Assembly (NCBI GenBank): GCA_010279815.1
Contig: QEOQ01000165.1
Location: 377,498-441,497 of the forward strand
DNA from: Brachionus plicatilis
Lineage: Eukaryota; Rotifera; Eurotatoria; Ploima; Brachionidae
Direction of reading: 5' to 3'
Length of the DNA stretch: 64,000 bases
Each line of letters begins with the position of its first letter. Within the stretch, counting starts at the first letter, position 1. The notes under the pieces are model-generated. The model was not told the origin of the DNA. It saw nothing but the letters and a program-made list of their open reading frames with translations, and searched no databases. This document shows positions 1 through 9,798 of the stretch, in pieces. The position numbers and the translations under genes are program-made.

Positions 1-498
1 AACCGGATGATTTCTGGGATTAGGGGGTAAAAAGGGTTACACCCCTTTATTCCGAAAATTCATCCTTAACGCCAAAAATAACCCACTTAACCGATTTTAA
101 CCCCTTCGCCTCGGAATAAAGTATTAATTTAGTTAAATCTGGGATTTAAGTAAATTTTATTTTTTGAAAAATTATTCCCTGCATTTTTAATCTCGAATCT
201 TCATGATCAGTTAAATCCATATCGATACAAAAAATTTATTGATGAAATTTATTTTTATATTCTTTTTGAATATGAAAAGAGCAATCCTTATAGAAAAATT
301 TTAATTTTCGGGGCAATCGGATGAAAATCCGGCTAACCGGGTTAATATGTGGGCAATCCTACTAGAAAATGCGGCAATTAGATTAAGCTTATAAACCCAA
401 TCGCCACTTACTCGGTTAACCGATTGGTCTTTATGGGTGAGTCAAATTCTTGGGGCAAATTGGTTGATCAGATTTCGAATTTTCTCACTTTAGTTTGC
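1..498. other. Gene-free stretch with GC-richer repeat-like text
   Basis: No ORF or splice structure is visible. Positions about 310-430 contain recurring cggcaat and ggctaaccggg words that look like the decayed end of a DNA transposon, but no matching partner was found in the window. Confidence 0.4.
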
Positions 499-764
499 TA
501 AAATTTTAATTATTTTAAAATAGGTCACCTAATTAGACCATCTTAATATAAAGGTAAAAAGGTGCAGTATTTTTTCTAATTTTTTTATTAACTTTAATTT
601 TAATTTGAGCTTAAACGTTTTATTGATTAAAAATTATTGATTTGAGAATTAAATCTAATTGTACAATAATTGTTATTAAAATATAAAGTAAGAATTGTCA
701 GACATATCGTAAATTGCTACAAATATATAAATTATAAATAAAAACTAACGTAATTACTCGATTT

Positions 765-938
765 TAGTGACATGTCACTATAGTTGGGTATTCGGCTAAA
801 GTGACATGTCACTATGTATCGATCACTGGTTTTCATTTTGACCTTTTTCGACTAATGCGACATGTCACTATGGTCGAAAAAGGTCTAAAAATGATGATTT
901 TTACAAAATTTAGTGTCCAAGTTAGTGACATGTCACTA
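765..938. repeat. Left-arm cluster of four 16-bp palindromes (TAGTGACATGTCACTA)
   Basis: Copies at 765-780 and 923-938 are perfect palindromes. The copies at 799-814 and 855-870 differ in one or two outer bases. Spacing is 34, 56 and 68 bp. Because each is self-complementary, they could be binding sites for a dimeric protein such as a transposase; that is inference. Confidence 0.8.
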
Positions 939-1309
939 TAGTCAAAAAAAGGCTTAAAATATCATTTAATAATTGTAAATTATGAGTAAAAGTTTAGTTT
1001 TGATAGATTTGTTTTTTTTTATATAAATATAATATTGGATAATAATCCATTCTTGTAATATACAAAAACGGCCTCAAAAATATTGTTAAAAGGCTTATAA
1101 ATTTATTGTTTATTAAAAGGGTGGATTATATATACCAAAATTACTTTTCCAAAAATATATTATAAAATTTTTATTCATATGGATTTTTATCTGCTGATTT
1201 GGAAAAATATTAATATTAAACTTTATTTTATTAAAATTAAAAAATAAAAAAAGTTAAAATTAAACTTTATATACAGCGGTTCTAATAAAAACTCAGCGCC
1301 AACTATCTG

Positions 1310-1810
1310 GTCGGCCTAAACCTGTCCTGTCATGCCGTCCGAAAGAACTGTCCGGTTTAGGCGTTCAATATTTTATTTTAAAAAAAAATTTATTTATTTT
1401 TTATCAAAAATTAAAATACTTAATATTTTTCATATGAGGATTTCTTAATGGTAGCTTATTATCCAAAATGAGTTAATGAGTCATTTTGAAATCTAAAAGT
1501 AAAATTTTGCCCAACTAGGAAATTCTCAGGTTAACATATTTTCAATTTATAATAAATAAAAAATAATAAGTATCTTAATAAAATTGTATAAAATATTGAA
1601 CGCCTAGGTCGTCCGGTAATATCTGAAGTTGTGGACGGCTAAGTCAGCCGTGTAAGTCGGTTAGGTCAGACTGGTTGGCCGGATAGGTCGGCCGTGTTAG
1701 CCGGTTAAGACGGACGGGTTGGTTGGACGGGTCGGTCGGATGGGACGGACGAGTCGGAGCCGCAAACAGGCTTGGACGGACGGCCGTGACGGCTGTTGTT
1801 AAAATCGAAA
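1310..1810. repeat. GC-rich block with an inverted pair and CGGACGG/GGTCGG words
   Basis: GGCGTTCAATATTTTA at 1360-1375 is the exact inverse of 1589-1604. Positions 1628-1800 are dense in variations on ggtcgg, gccgg and gacgg. The words resemble the GC-rich ends of the element at 5797-9135, which suggests a related transposon end. The 67-aa minus-strand ORF here is low-complexity and was not called. Confidence 0.5.
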
Positions 1811-2589
1811 AATGAGCTGGATAACCGAATATACCGTTCATATTCAATGGAATTCAAAAGAGCCGCAATTAGGCATTACGAAACATGTAAAAATTTAACT
1901 TACAGTTTTATCCTTAAATTTTATGTATTTGATTGATGTTTTAAAAAGGGATTGATTGTTTTAATTGGTAACTAAACAGGCCTTTACATGAGAAACTTAA
2001 ATCAATTAATCAATTAATTTTTTTACTTATATTTTTTCAAGGATTATCTTGGGAATTTTTTTTTAATTGTGTGTATGTAATTTCCTGTCCATGGAAAACT
2101 CTGAACATCCTGAACATAAAATAAATAAATTAAAATTTTTTTTCCCAAATTAACATGTAGAAATTTTCTAATCGAATTTTTTTTCCAGATCACCAGCTCC
2201 ATCAAAGTCGCATGATTTTTAAAATAGTACTGGACTCAAACATTTTTTAAATGAATAGCTCTTTTTAAATCTAATTCCGAAAACGATGCTTGTTTTTCAT
2301 GTGAAAGATGTAAAAACTAGATTTTTGGAAATTGTTTGCCAAAGAGTTTCAAAAAAAATTATTCATTTTAATGTCCAAACTGTAAATAACATAAAAATAT
2401 TTTTAGATTTTTAGACAATAGCTTTTTTTAATTTTATAGGTCAATTTCTGATTATATATTCTTGCGTAAAATTTGCTAAATAAAATAAAAAATTTCTTAA
2501 TTGTTAAACACTTTCTCGTTATCCAAACAAAAACTAATAAAAAATAGCTAAATTACTTAAAAAATCATTTTTAAGCCTTTTTTTGACTA

Positions 2590-2763
2590 TAGTGACATGT
2601 CACTAACTTGGACACTAAATTTTGTAAAAATCATCATTTTTAGACCTTTTTCGACCATAGTGACATGTCGCATTAGTCGAAAAAGGTCAAAATGAAAACC
2701 AGTGATCGATACATAGTGACATGTCACTTTAGCCGAATACCCAACTATAGTGACATGTCACTA
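2590..2763. repeat. Right-arm cluster of four 16-bp palindromes
   Basis: Copies lie at 2590-2605, 2658-2672, 2714-2729 and 2748-2763 and mirror the left-arm cluster in order and spacing. The degenerate copy (2658-2672) mirrors the left degenerate copy, so the degeneration predates or was copied between the arms. Confidence 0.8.
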
Positions 2764-2831
2764 AAATCGAGTAATTACGTTAGTTTTTATTTATAATTTA
2801 TATATTTGTAGCAATTTACGATATGTCTGAT

Positions 2832-4001
2832 AATTATTATTATTATTATTATTATTTATTAAAAAATACATACACCTCATAGGCATTTAGTGAAAAAAGG
2901 TTCATTTTTATTTAAAAAAAAGTATTTATATAAAAATTTAAGTCACTTTTAATAAAGCATTTAGCTCATTGTACAAATGAAAATAATTAGTTTTATTCAA
3001 TATAAATATTTGTATTAGATAAAAATAGTATTTTACAGAATCGACTAAGCCCATGTTATTACATCTATATAGGGAATTAACTAGTTCTACCATCGTATTT
3101 GGATCATAATCAGGACAGTTTATATACAGCTTTTCTTCAACACTTTTGATTTGTTTACAAAAGGACGTGTTGTCCCTGTCATAAACTTCATTTCCTTTTT
3201 TAATTTCATTACAAACTTTCCAGCATAAGCTTTTATTTATAATTTGTTTTAGGAAAAAAATTTTATGTTTGTAGTAAATCTGTTTGATAGACTCTAGTTT
3301 GAGGGCTTCAAATAGAGATCTTGTACGACTATACTTACTTAAACCAATAGTTCGTTTAATTAAAATATTTTGTCTTGTGTCATATTCGGATAATTTCTTT
3401 TCAGTTAAAAAAACATTATCAAGATGATACCTAAAAATTGATTGTGCATATTGTTTATACAAAAATGATACAGTCATAGGGTTCATTAGTCTAGGTCTAC
3501 ATCCAAGCGAATATAGAGAATACATGCTCTTTTCCACCTTTTTCATTTTTTCATCCGCATAATCATTGCAAAAAAGTTGATTACCAATTGGTAAACCAAG
3601 ATAAATGATTCCATTTTGTGTTGGTATACTATTTACACCCATTACAAAAGAATAATTATCTAAGCACTTTGTTTTCGAGAATGTTAAAGCAGCCGATTTA
3701 GACGCATTGAATTCCATTTTCCAGTTTTTCGAGTAAGAATTACATACATTAAGCAGTTGATTGACATGATTTGCAATTGGAGATAAAATTATTATATCAT
3801 CACAATATGCAATTACTGATAAGTTAAAATTTCCAATTTTAGCTCCAAGATTTAAATCGGTTCATTGCTTTAAAAGATCATTGATAAAAAAATTAAACAA
3901 ATAAGGTGATAAAATTCCACCTTGTTTAACTCCTTCTGTAATTTGAAAAGGTTGACTGGTTTTATTATCAAAGTTTACAGCTATACCATATATTTATATA
4001 C
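2832..4001 (-). mobile_element. 5'-truncated LINE fragment, family C, inside the right arm
   Basis: Minus-strand reverse transcriptase remnant. Upstream of the open 2938-3717 frame, translation gives GGILSPYLFNFFINDLL and a YCDD catalytic box (about 3800-3815), followed by the thumb/C-terminal part. An in-frame stop follows INDLLKQ. The 3' end has an (AAT)n tail at 2832-2860, typical of several LINE clades. A related copy is at 20697-23040. The element interrupts the right inverted repeat and so is younger than it. Confidence 0.8.
2938..3717 (-). pseudogene. LINE reverse transcriptase C-terminal region
   Basis: A 259-aa open frame that begins just after the YCDD box and runs to the end of the LINE protein. 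It starts WKMEFNASKSAALTFS, the usual post-catalytic segment of non-LTR reverse transcriptases, and contains the SRTRSLFEALKLESIKQIYYKHK region of the C-terminal domain. The N-terminal half is frameshifted or lost, so this is a dead copy. Confidence 0.7.
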
Positions 4002-4211
4002 TTTATATATTAATAACAATTATTGTACAATTAGATTCAATTCTCAAATCAATAATTTTTAATCAATAAAACGTTTGAAACTCAAATTAAAATTAAAGTT
4101 AATAAAAAAAATTAGAAAAAATACTGCACCTTTTTTACCTTTATATTAAGATGGTCTAATTAGGTGACCTATTTTAAAATAATTTTAATTTTCGATAAAT
4201 AGTGATATAAA

Positions 4212-4227
4212 TAGTGACATGTCACTA
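4212..4227. repeat. Ninth copy of the 16-bp palindrome
   Basis: A perfect copy just outside the right arm, followed by the same aaatcgag.aattacgttagtt text that follows the copy at 2748-2763. It looks like a duplicated piece of the subterminal region, cut off by the pogo element beginning at 4268. Confidence 0.75.
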
Positions 4228-4267
4228 AAATCGAGCAATTACGTTAGTTATATGATTAAACAAGATA

Positions 4268-5083
4268 CAGTGCACTCGCGCTACAACGAATGAGCGGGAC
4301 TTTATAATGTCATTCGTTATATGAAAAATCGTTATATCAAATTTTCCATGTTAATTGATTGGTGTTTAAAAAAAAATGTATAATTGGGCGGTTGATAGAT
4401 TTTTTTAGTTTTTTATTGACAAAATAAGATAAGAAAACACAAAGTAATTAACATAAACAATAAAAATATCCAGGTATTTTTCAATCTCTTAGCTTTTTTA
4501 ATGTCACGCATGGACTCAGATGCTTTTTTGGTCGCTTCTTGATTCTTAACAATTGTTGAGATAGTCGAAGCTGCTAATCCATACTTGCGGGATAGTTCAG
4601 TTGGAGTTGCTTTATTATTATAATCCTTTATTATCACAAGCTTTAAGCTTATCTCAGGACTCTTTCTTTTTTTACTTTCCATTTTTGAAACAATAAAAAT
4701 ACACCAATAAAAATTTACTATTAAACAAACAAAAGTTTACATAATAATTTTTGATTGGTTGGTTTCTTTTTATTTTGTCATTATTTTTCAGGAGTTGACA
4801 CATACAGATTAAAATTTCATTGATAAACAAAAATTATAACGAATGTGCTAAAAAAAGATTGTATTCGTTAAAGAAAGTGACAATTAACGTTGTTATGTAT
4901 AAGGTAAGTATGAAAATGGGCTTTGATTTCCCATTCGCATTAGCGGATTTTTCATAATTTCATATTTGTAATATGAAATTTTGTTAGCCATTGATTTGAA
5001 TGGAGAGGAAATCGGGGCTTATACATCATTCGCTGTAACGCGATACTCGTAATAAAGCGAATCGTTATAGCGCGAGTGCACTG
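4268..5083 (-). mobile_element. Non-autonomous pogo/Tigger-type transposon
   Basis: The ends are CAGTGCACTCGCGCTA and its exact inverse, flanked on both sides by TA (4266-4267, 5084-5085). This matches the TA target duplication and CAGT start of pogo/Tigger elements. At 816 bp it is too short for a full transposase and keeps only the DNA-binding N-terminus on the minus strand. Confidence 0.9.
4413..4682 (-). CDS. Truncated pogo/Tigger transposase: CENP-B-type HTH only
   Basis: 89 aa. Residues 1-55 (KKRKSPEISLKLVIIKDYNN, then a helix-turn-helix with TPTELSRKYGLAASTISTIV) match the N-terminal psq/CENP-B HTH that in this family binds the transposon ends. The CENP-B second domain and the DDE catalytic core are absent. 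After residue 68 the frame continues into a hydrophobic stretch (WIFLLFMLITLCFLILF) that is not part of the family and probably reads through deletion-junction or terminal-repeat sequence. The product, if made, could only bind ends. Family assignment is confident; function is doubtful. Confidence 0.75.
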   Translation of the reverse strand: MESKKRKSPEISLKLVIIKDYNNKATPTELSRKYGLAASTISTIVKNQEATKKASESMRDIKKAKRLKNTWIFLLFMLITLCFLILFCQ

Positions 5084-5085
5084 TA

Positions 5086-5397
5086 GAGACTAGCTCTTGC
5101 GTTTTGGCTGTTGGAATCGTTGCGAAGTTTTCGAAGGAACTTCTGTAAGAAGCTGATGCCATAAGCAGCCTTGTTTGCTTTTCTTGTTTTGAAAGGGAAG
5201 CGTGCGTTTATCAAAAAATGAAGAATTTTTAGCAACTTGAAGTTTATTTTCAATTTTTGATTTTCAAAATGACCAAATCAAGCTAAAACTATTAAAAAAA
5301 ATTTAATCATTTCATAGAATTAGTTCAGATATAAATTTTTGATTATAAGATACTTTGTAAAATCTAAAGATAAAATCTGCCAAAGTTAGCAAAAAAT
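5086..5397. other. Gene-free AT-rich stretch
   Basis: No supported feature. The short minus-strand ORF over 5065-5253 starts inside the pogo terminal repeat and has no recognisable content. Confidence 0.5.
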
Positions 5398-5795
5398 GGC
5401 AAAGTAAAAATTTTGCTCGATTTTCAATTTGTTCCTTTTGCTCAGAAAATTTTTGAAGATTATGCACATGCAAGTAAAGTTTGCAGTCTTGAATTTTTCA
5501 ATAAGCATTTAAAAATCATAAAAATTTGAAACATCTTATTTTCAACAAGCTAATTGCGTTGGACTTCAATAAGGTGTACCAAAACAATAATTCTTTTTCT
5601 TTGGCACAAAACAGTCTTCAAAAAGCCAGTGGCTGCATCAGCTGCCGTCTTCATTCTCAGGCACAAATACATCAAGTCTGCATCGAACTTTACCATTTCG
5701 CTAGAACTGATCACTAACTGAAAAAAAGGCGCCAATCGGGCCAGCAAGTCCGGCCTTGGCATCAGCTGGCCGAAGTTGCCCACCAGCAAAAAAAA
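5398..5795. mobile_element. Left end of a second gene-carrying (Pack-type) transposon
   Basis: Begins with GGCAAAGTAAAAATTTTGCT, the same terminal sequence as the complete element at 35771-38281, followed by related subterminal text (tttgttc..ttgctca). It then carries a host-gene fragment (5550-5789) homologous to one carried by the other copy. The right terminus is missing: the GC-ended element at 5797 starts directly after the fragment. Confidence 0.7.
5550..5789 (-). pseudogene. Captured host-gene fragment (same gene as 36650-36787)
   Basis: 79 aa open on the minus strand, GC-richer than its surroundings and with exon-like codon use. The segment SSSEMVKFDADLMYLCLRMK followed by TAADAATGFLKTVLCQR aligns with the plus-strand segment SSSEMVKFDPDMMYFCLIMK at 36.65-36.79 kb, at roughly two-thirds identity over about 40 residues. 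The parent gene was not identified from sequence alone. It is a fragment, not a working gene. Confidence 0.6.
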
Positions 5796-6429
5796 TAGTG
5801 TTGGATGCGGTCAGACCATACCGGTCCATTAGGCGGACGGTTTTAAGCGGTCAATTAGCCGGTCAGCTAGGCGGTCTAATTTTTGGACCGCCAAAATAAA
5901 CGGTAACAAAATAAAAATTTAAGATAATTAAATATATTTTTTATTTAAAAAAAGGAGTTTTTTCAATTAAAAAAAAATAAATTCAAAAATTTAAAAAAAA
6001 AAATTGTTTTTCTCTTCTTAATTTTTTGAATATTGATTTTTTGGTAAAATATCTAATGAATATTTCCCAGGTATTAAAACAAACATAAATACAAACCCAT
6101 TGATACCCCAAGATCTCCTTCTGTGGAATAGTTTTTAATTTTCGTTAATTTTTTTTTTATTTGGAAATAACTGCGTCTTTTTAGTTCTCTTTTTTGCTGT
6201 TACCTAGAAAATATTCAAAATTATTTTACCAAAAAATCAATATTTAAAAATTACGGTCTGAAAATGAAACCTATTATAATTTTAAATATAAAATTCCCTA
6301 TTTAGATAAAAGCTTAATCAAATAAATAATTTTTAACTAGATTGCGATTGAATAAAATCTTCGGGTTCATTTCAAAATGTTTTTTAATAACACAAGAAGG
6401 CCACCTTCATGTCTTTAATGTCTTTTAAT

Positions 6430-6631
6430 GTCCGCACCTCCCCTGCTTTATTGGTTTATCGGGATTTAGTGGAATTATTTATGTTTTTTTTAAACTTTTT
6501 TATTTAATAGCTAGCACGAAGAATGCAAAAGGATAAAGGTTTTATTCTTTCCTTTGAGTTTTATTTTGCTATCGTAAAATTCAGATATAAATTTTGTCAA
6601 TTTTGTTCCCGTAAAGGGCTTTTAGACTAAG
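6430..6631 (+). repeat. Dispersed 200-bp repeat, copy 1
   Basis: Homologous to 41947-42148: shared cacctcccctgct, agctagcac/agta.., ttttgctatcgtaaaat and gttcccgtaa.ggg..tagactaag blocks in the same order. It may be a SINE or a solo terminal repeat; no tRNA-like head was recognised. Confidence 0.6.
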
Positions 6632-7829
6632 AAATTACAATGTTAATAGGCCTTGAATTGAATTGAATTTTTCTAATAGTTGATGAATTTTTTCATATAA
6701 GCGGATAGTTTTCATCTCTGAATTAATAAAAATATTTGTATTAAGCCCAGTTGCTAAAGCTGACAAATAGTGTTAATTGCCTAAAATACTAGATTTTCTT
6801 GCTGAAAACATTTGGTACAGGCCATAAAGTACTCAATGCAAGTTTTTATTAAAATTTTGCCCTCAAAATCGATTTCTATATTGATCAAATATAAATATTC
6901 ATCTTTAAACTTAATTAAAAGTGAAAAACATAGAAATCTAAGAAAAGTTCTATTTTTCAGTGCAATATAATCGTGCAAAATGAACATAATGCGACCATAT
7001 GAAAATGTCAATTCCCATCTAGGGATGTAACTGGTGGTGAATATTTTCGTTTGAATAGAGGATGAAGTGTGTTTGTCGTCGTTGCATTAACAACAAATTC
7101 TAATGAAAATAGTTTTTTTTCTAAATAAATTGCTTTAATCAAAATATATTCAAAAATTAACAATGTGAATTTTCATTCAAAAATTCCAATAAAAAATTTA
7201 ATTCTTAATAAATGAATGAATGGAGGTACGTTAAGTATGTTTTAAAAGGTGAAAAAAACTTAAAAAATTTTTTATTTAACAAAAAATGCAAAGAATTATT
7301 TTGCATTAAATCGATTATTATAAATTCTATGTTATTTCAGAATTAAAAATTAAATTTTTTGCTATACTTAATTTTCGATTAATTTAAAAAAAACAGTCTA
7401 ATTATTTTAGTTATATTTCTTTACAAATCTAAACACCAATTCTAGAATTATTTAAGGAGCGATAAAAAAACTTAACATTTATTTTAAATGAATTAACAAA
7501 TTGTCAAAAAAATTAGAAAAGAACCCAATAAGAAAAGATCATAGAGACAAATAAAATTAATCTCAAAATACTGATATTTTTTTGATGAGACTATTTTTAG
7601 TCAGTAGATATTTATTTTTTCCAGAAGATATTTTATTTTTTTTTAAAAGATAAAAAAATACAAAGAAAAAGATAAATGTTTTTTATCATATATAATAATT
7701 TTTTTATAATAGATAAAAAAAAAATTTATTAAGAAAAAAAAATTAATTTTTTATAATAGATAAAAAAAAAAAATTGATTAAGAAAAAAAAATTAATTAAG
7801 AAAAAAATAAAAAAAATTAATTCCGTTTA

Positions 7830-8273
7830 TTACGGTTTTCTTCTCTTTGATAATCTAGCACTTTGATTTGAATTTTCATCATTTGTTTGATTTTCTGTAA
7901 TTAAATTGGCATCATTTTCCTTGTTTTTTTTAGGTCTTCTACGTCCACGTTTTTCAGGGGCTCTAAAATTATTTGAAGTGGATTCAACAGGAGCTTGTGT
8001 AACTATAACTTGATCGTTATTTGATGATGCTATACCATTTGAAACAAATATAGAATGATTTTCATTTATTTGTTCGTTTTGGATTGATATTGAACTAAGA
8101 ACCGGTCTTTGTAGATTTTCGTTATCAATCAAATTTGTAGCCGAACTTTGATTAATAAATTGATTGCTAATTGGAGCTATTGAATTTCTTTCTAGAGATG
8201 GATTAGCTTTCTTTTTACGTCCACGTTTAGCATTACCTTCAATTGCCAAATCTAACCCTGGAAATTCATTCAA
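7830..8273 (-). CDS. AT-hook-like basic protein, possibly transposon-encoded exon
   Basis: 147-codon open frame on the minus strand. Two basic clusters, KRGRKKK near residue 16 and KRGRRRPKKN near residue 108, resemble AT-hooks, which bind the minor groove of AT-rich DNA. Between them lies a polar Asn/Ser/Gln-rich linker; the C-terminus ends SARLSKRRKP, which could serve as a nuclear localisation signal. There is no catalytic domain. The first codon of the frame is TTG, and a 3' splice site (tttccag) lies at about its fifth codon, so this may be a downstream exon. It sits in the middle of the GC-ended element and could be an accessory DNA-binding protein of it, or a decayed host exon. Confidence 0.45.
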   Translation of the reverse strand: MNEFPGLDLAIEGNAKRGRKKKANPSLERNSIAPISNQFINQSSATNLIDNENLQRPVLSSISIQNEQINENHSIFVSNGIASSNNDQVIVTQAPVESTSNNFRAPEKRGRRRPKKNKENDANLITENQTNDENSNQSARLSKRRKP

Positions 8274-8874
8274 TTTCAGAATTATCTACTTAACAAAACA
8301 ATTATCTTCGTAACAAAATAATTATCTACCGAAAAAGGTGAAAATCTACTAACAAAAACATTTATCTTTTCATTAAATTATCTTTTTTTTAAAATAAAAT
8401 TATCTTCTGAAAAAAACAATTATCTACTAACGAAAAACTATGCCTTTTTTTGATCATTGTTATTTCCTTCGTTAATTAAATTTAAAAAAATGGAGGAAGA
8501 GTGCAAACCTCATATACAAATCCTTTAACATAGCGATTCGTAAATTTTTTTTCCCTATCTTTTTAACATGGAAAAAAAAAAGAAATTTTATTTATAGTAT
8601 GTTAATTAATAATAATTAATAATAAAAAAACAAAAAAAACAAAAGAAAAAAATTTAATTTAAAAAATATAAAAAAAAAATTTAATTTAAAAATTAAAATA
8701 CGAGTAATGGACAACTTTTTGTATTTTTCAATTTTACAATTATCATTTTTTGATTTTTTACAATTATAATTATTTTATCCTTACAATGTGTACTATTCAT
8801 TTATTAAAGTTTTCATTTAATACAACTTTTCAACTTAATGAATAAATTTAAAGTTTTTAAAAAATTGAAAAATT

Positions 8875-8923
8875 GAATAGTTGAATGAGTTATAAAAATG
8901 TTTTATAACTCATTCAACTATTC
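8875..8923. repeat. Perfect hairpin, 23-bp arms and 3-nt loop
   Basis: GAATAGTTGAATGAGTTATAAAA (8875-8897) is followed by ATG and then its exact inverse (8901-8923). It lies just inside the right end of the GC-ended element. Confidence 0.85.
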
Positions 8924-9135
8924 ATTCATTAAATTTTACATAATATTTAATGATCGTCCGCCAAAAAGTTCGCCCGTATATTTTAGACCGTTTATTTTGG
9001 CGGTCCCAAAAATAGACCGCCTGGCTGACCGGCCAAATGACCCCCCGTTTAAAGATTGTACGGCTAATGCGGACACGGTCACGGTTTCTGAAAATTTTGG
9101 CCGGTAAAGTGTCCGCTTGAACGGATCCCAACACT

Positions 9136-9798
9136 TATAAAAAAGAATAATTGAAAAATTGAAAAGTTGACTAGAAGATATTTAAGTTGTATAATAAAAA
9201 TTATTGTCCATGAATGGATGATGCATAATAATTTTTTTTTTAATTTTAGTTTTAAACTCAAGTCTTGATCACGAATTAAATTAAGAATTTCAGAGTTTGA
9301 TGAGGCCTTAAGCCGTGATATTGCTATTAAAATATACCATTAAAGCATGCGTTCTTTATCAAAAATGTTTTAGCGTGGGTAAGATTTACTTTGGAGCATG
9401 GTCCAAAAGCTGAGTTTGTTATGCAGCATTACCGAAGGAGGGAATCCGGCATTTTTTTACTTTTAAAAATTATTTGTTATTTGAAAAAATTGTTGCCAAT
9501 ATTTAAACATTAATATCAAGCAAAGTAGTCTTTTTTATTTTGTTTATGAATATCTAAATAAAATTCTCAAAAATTTTAATCAAACCGAAAATAATTGTTA
9601 AAGTTGCATAATGTTTCCATGACAAATCGCATATAGGCTTATTTTTTATTCCTATGGAAAGTCTTTATCCATTTATTAGTTTTTTTTTTAATTTATTAAT
9701 TAAAATGAAAAAATCTTCTAACAACTTTTTTCTTTTAAAATAAAAATGCGTACTTAAAATTTTATTCTATGAAAAAATTTAGAAATTTTTAAGCAGAA
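9136..9798. other. AT-rich spacer upstream of the ATPase gene
   Basis: No coding potential or promoter element was recognised. An AG immediately before the start (aagcag then aaATG) would also allow an upstream non-coding exon. Confidence 0.4.

Larger units (their letters stand above)
499..4192. mobile_element. DNA element with about 460-bp terminal inverted repeats
   Basis: The left arm (499-957) matches the reverse complement of a right arm found in two pieces, 2571-2830 and 4002-4192; the break is a LINE insertion at 2832-4001. Both arms contain four copies of a 16-bp palindrome. The interior (958-2570) has no transposase ORF; it holds a GC-rich block at 1310-1810 that includes its own inverted pair (360-375 of the second kilobase, i.e. 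1360-1375, against 1589-1604). No clean target duplication was found, so the outer ends are approximate. Long arms of this kind are known from Mutator-like and fold-back elements, but the superfamily is not established here. Confidence 0.75.
5797..9135. mobile_element. Putative DNA transposon with GC-rich inverted ends and an AT-hook ORF
   Basis: The left end (5797-5895) and the reverse complement of the right end (8955-9135) share AGTGTTGG termini and a strongly matching internal block: GCCGGTCAG, GGCGGTCTA, GGACCGCCAAAATAAACGGT. These GC-rich ends stand out sharply from the roughly 20% GC interior. No matching target duplication was found, so the superfamily is open. The interior holds one ORF with basic AT-hook-like motifs (7830-8273) and a dispersed repeat at 6430-6631. 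Confidence 0.55.

Noticed and set aside
765..938. p53-family response elements
   Set aside because: GACATGTC fits only the inner eight positions of a half site; the outer positions are wrong in every copy and the sites lie in a transposon.
5797..9135. hAT assignment of the GC-ended element
   Set aside because: No 8-bp duplication: the flanks aaaaaaat and tataaaaa do not match, and the termini lack a hAT consensus.
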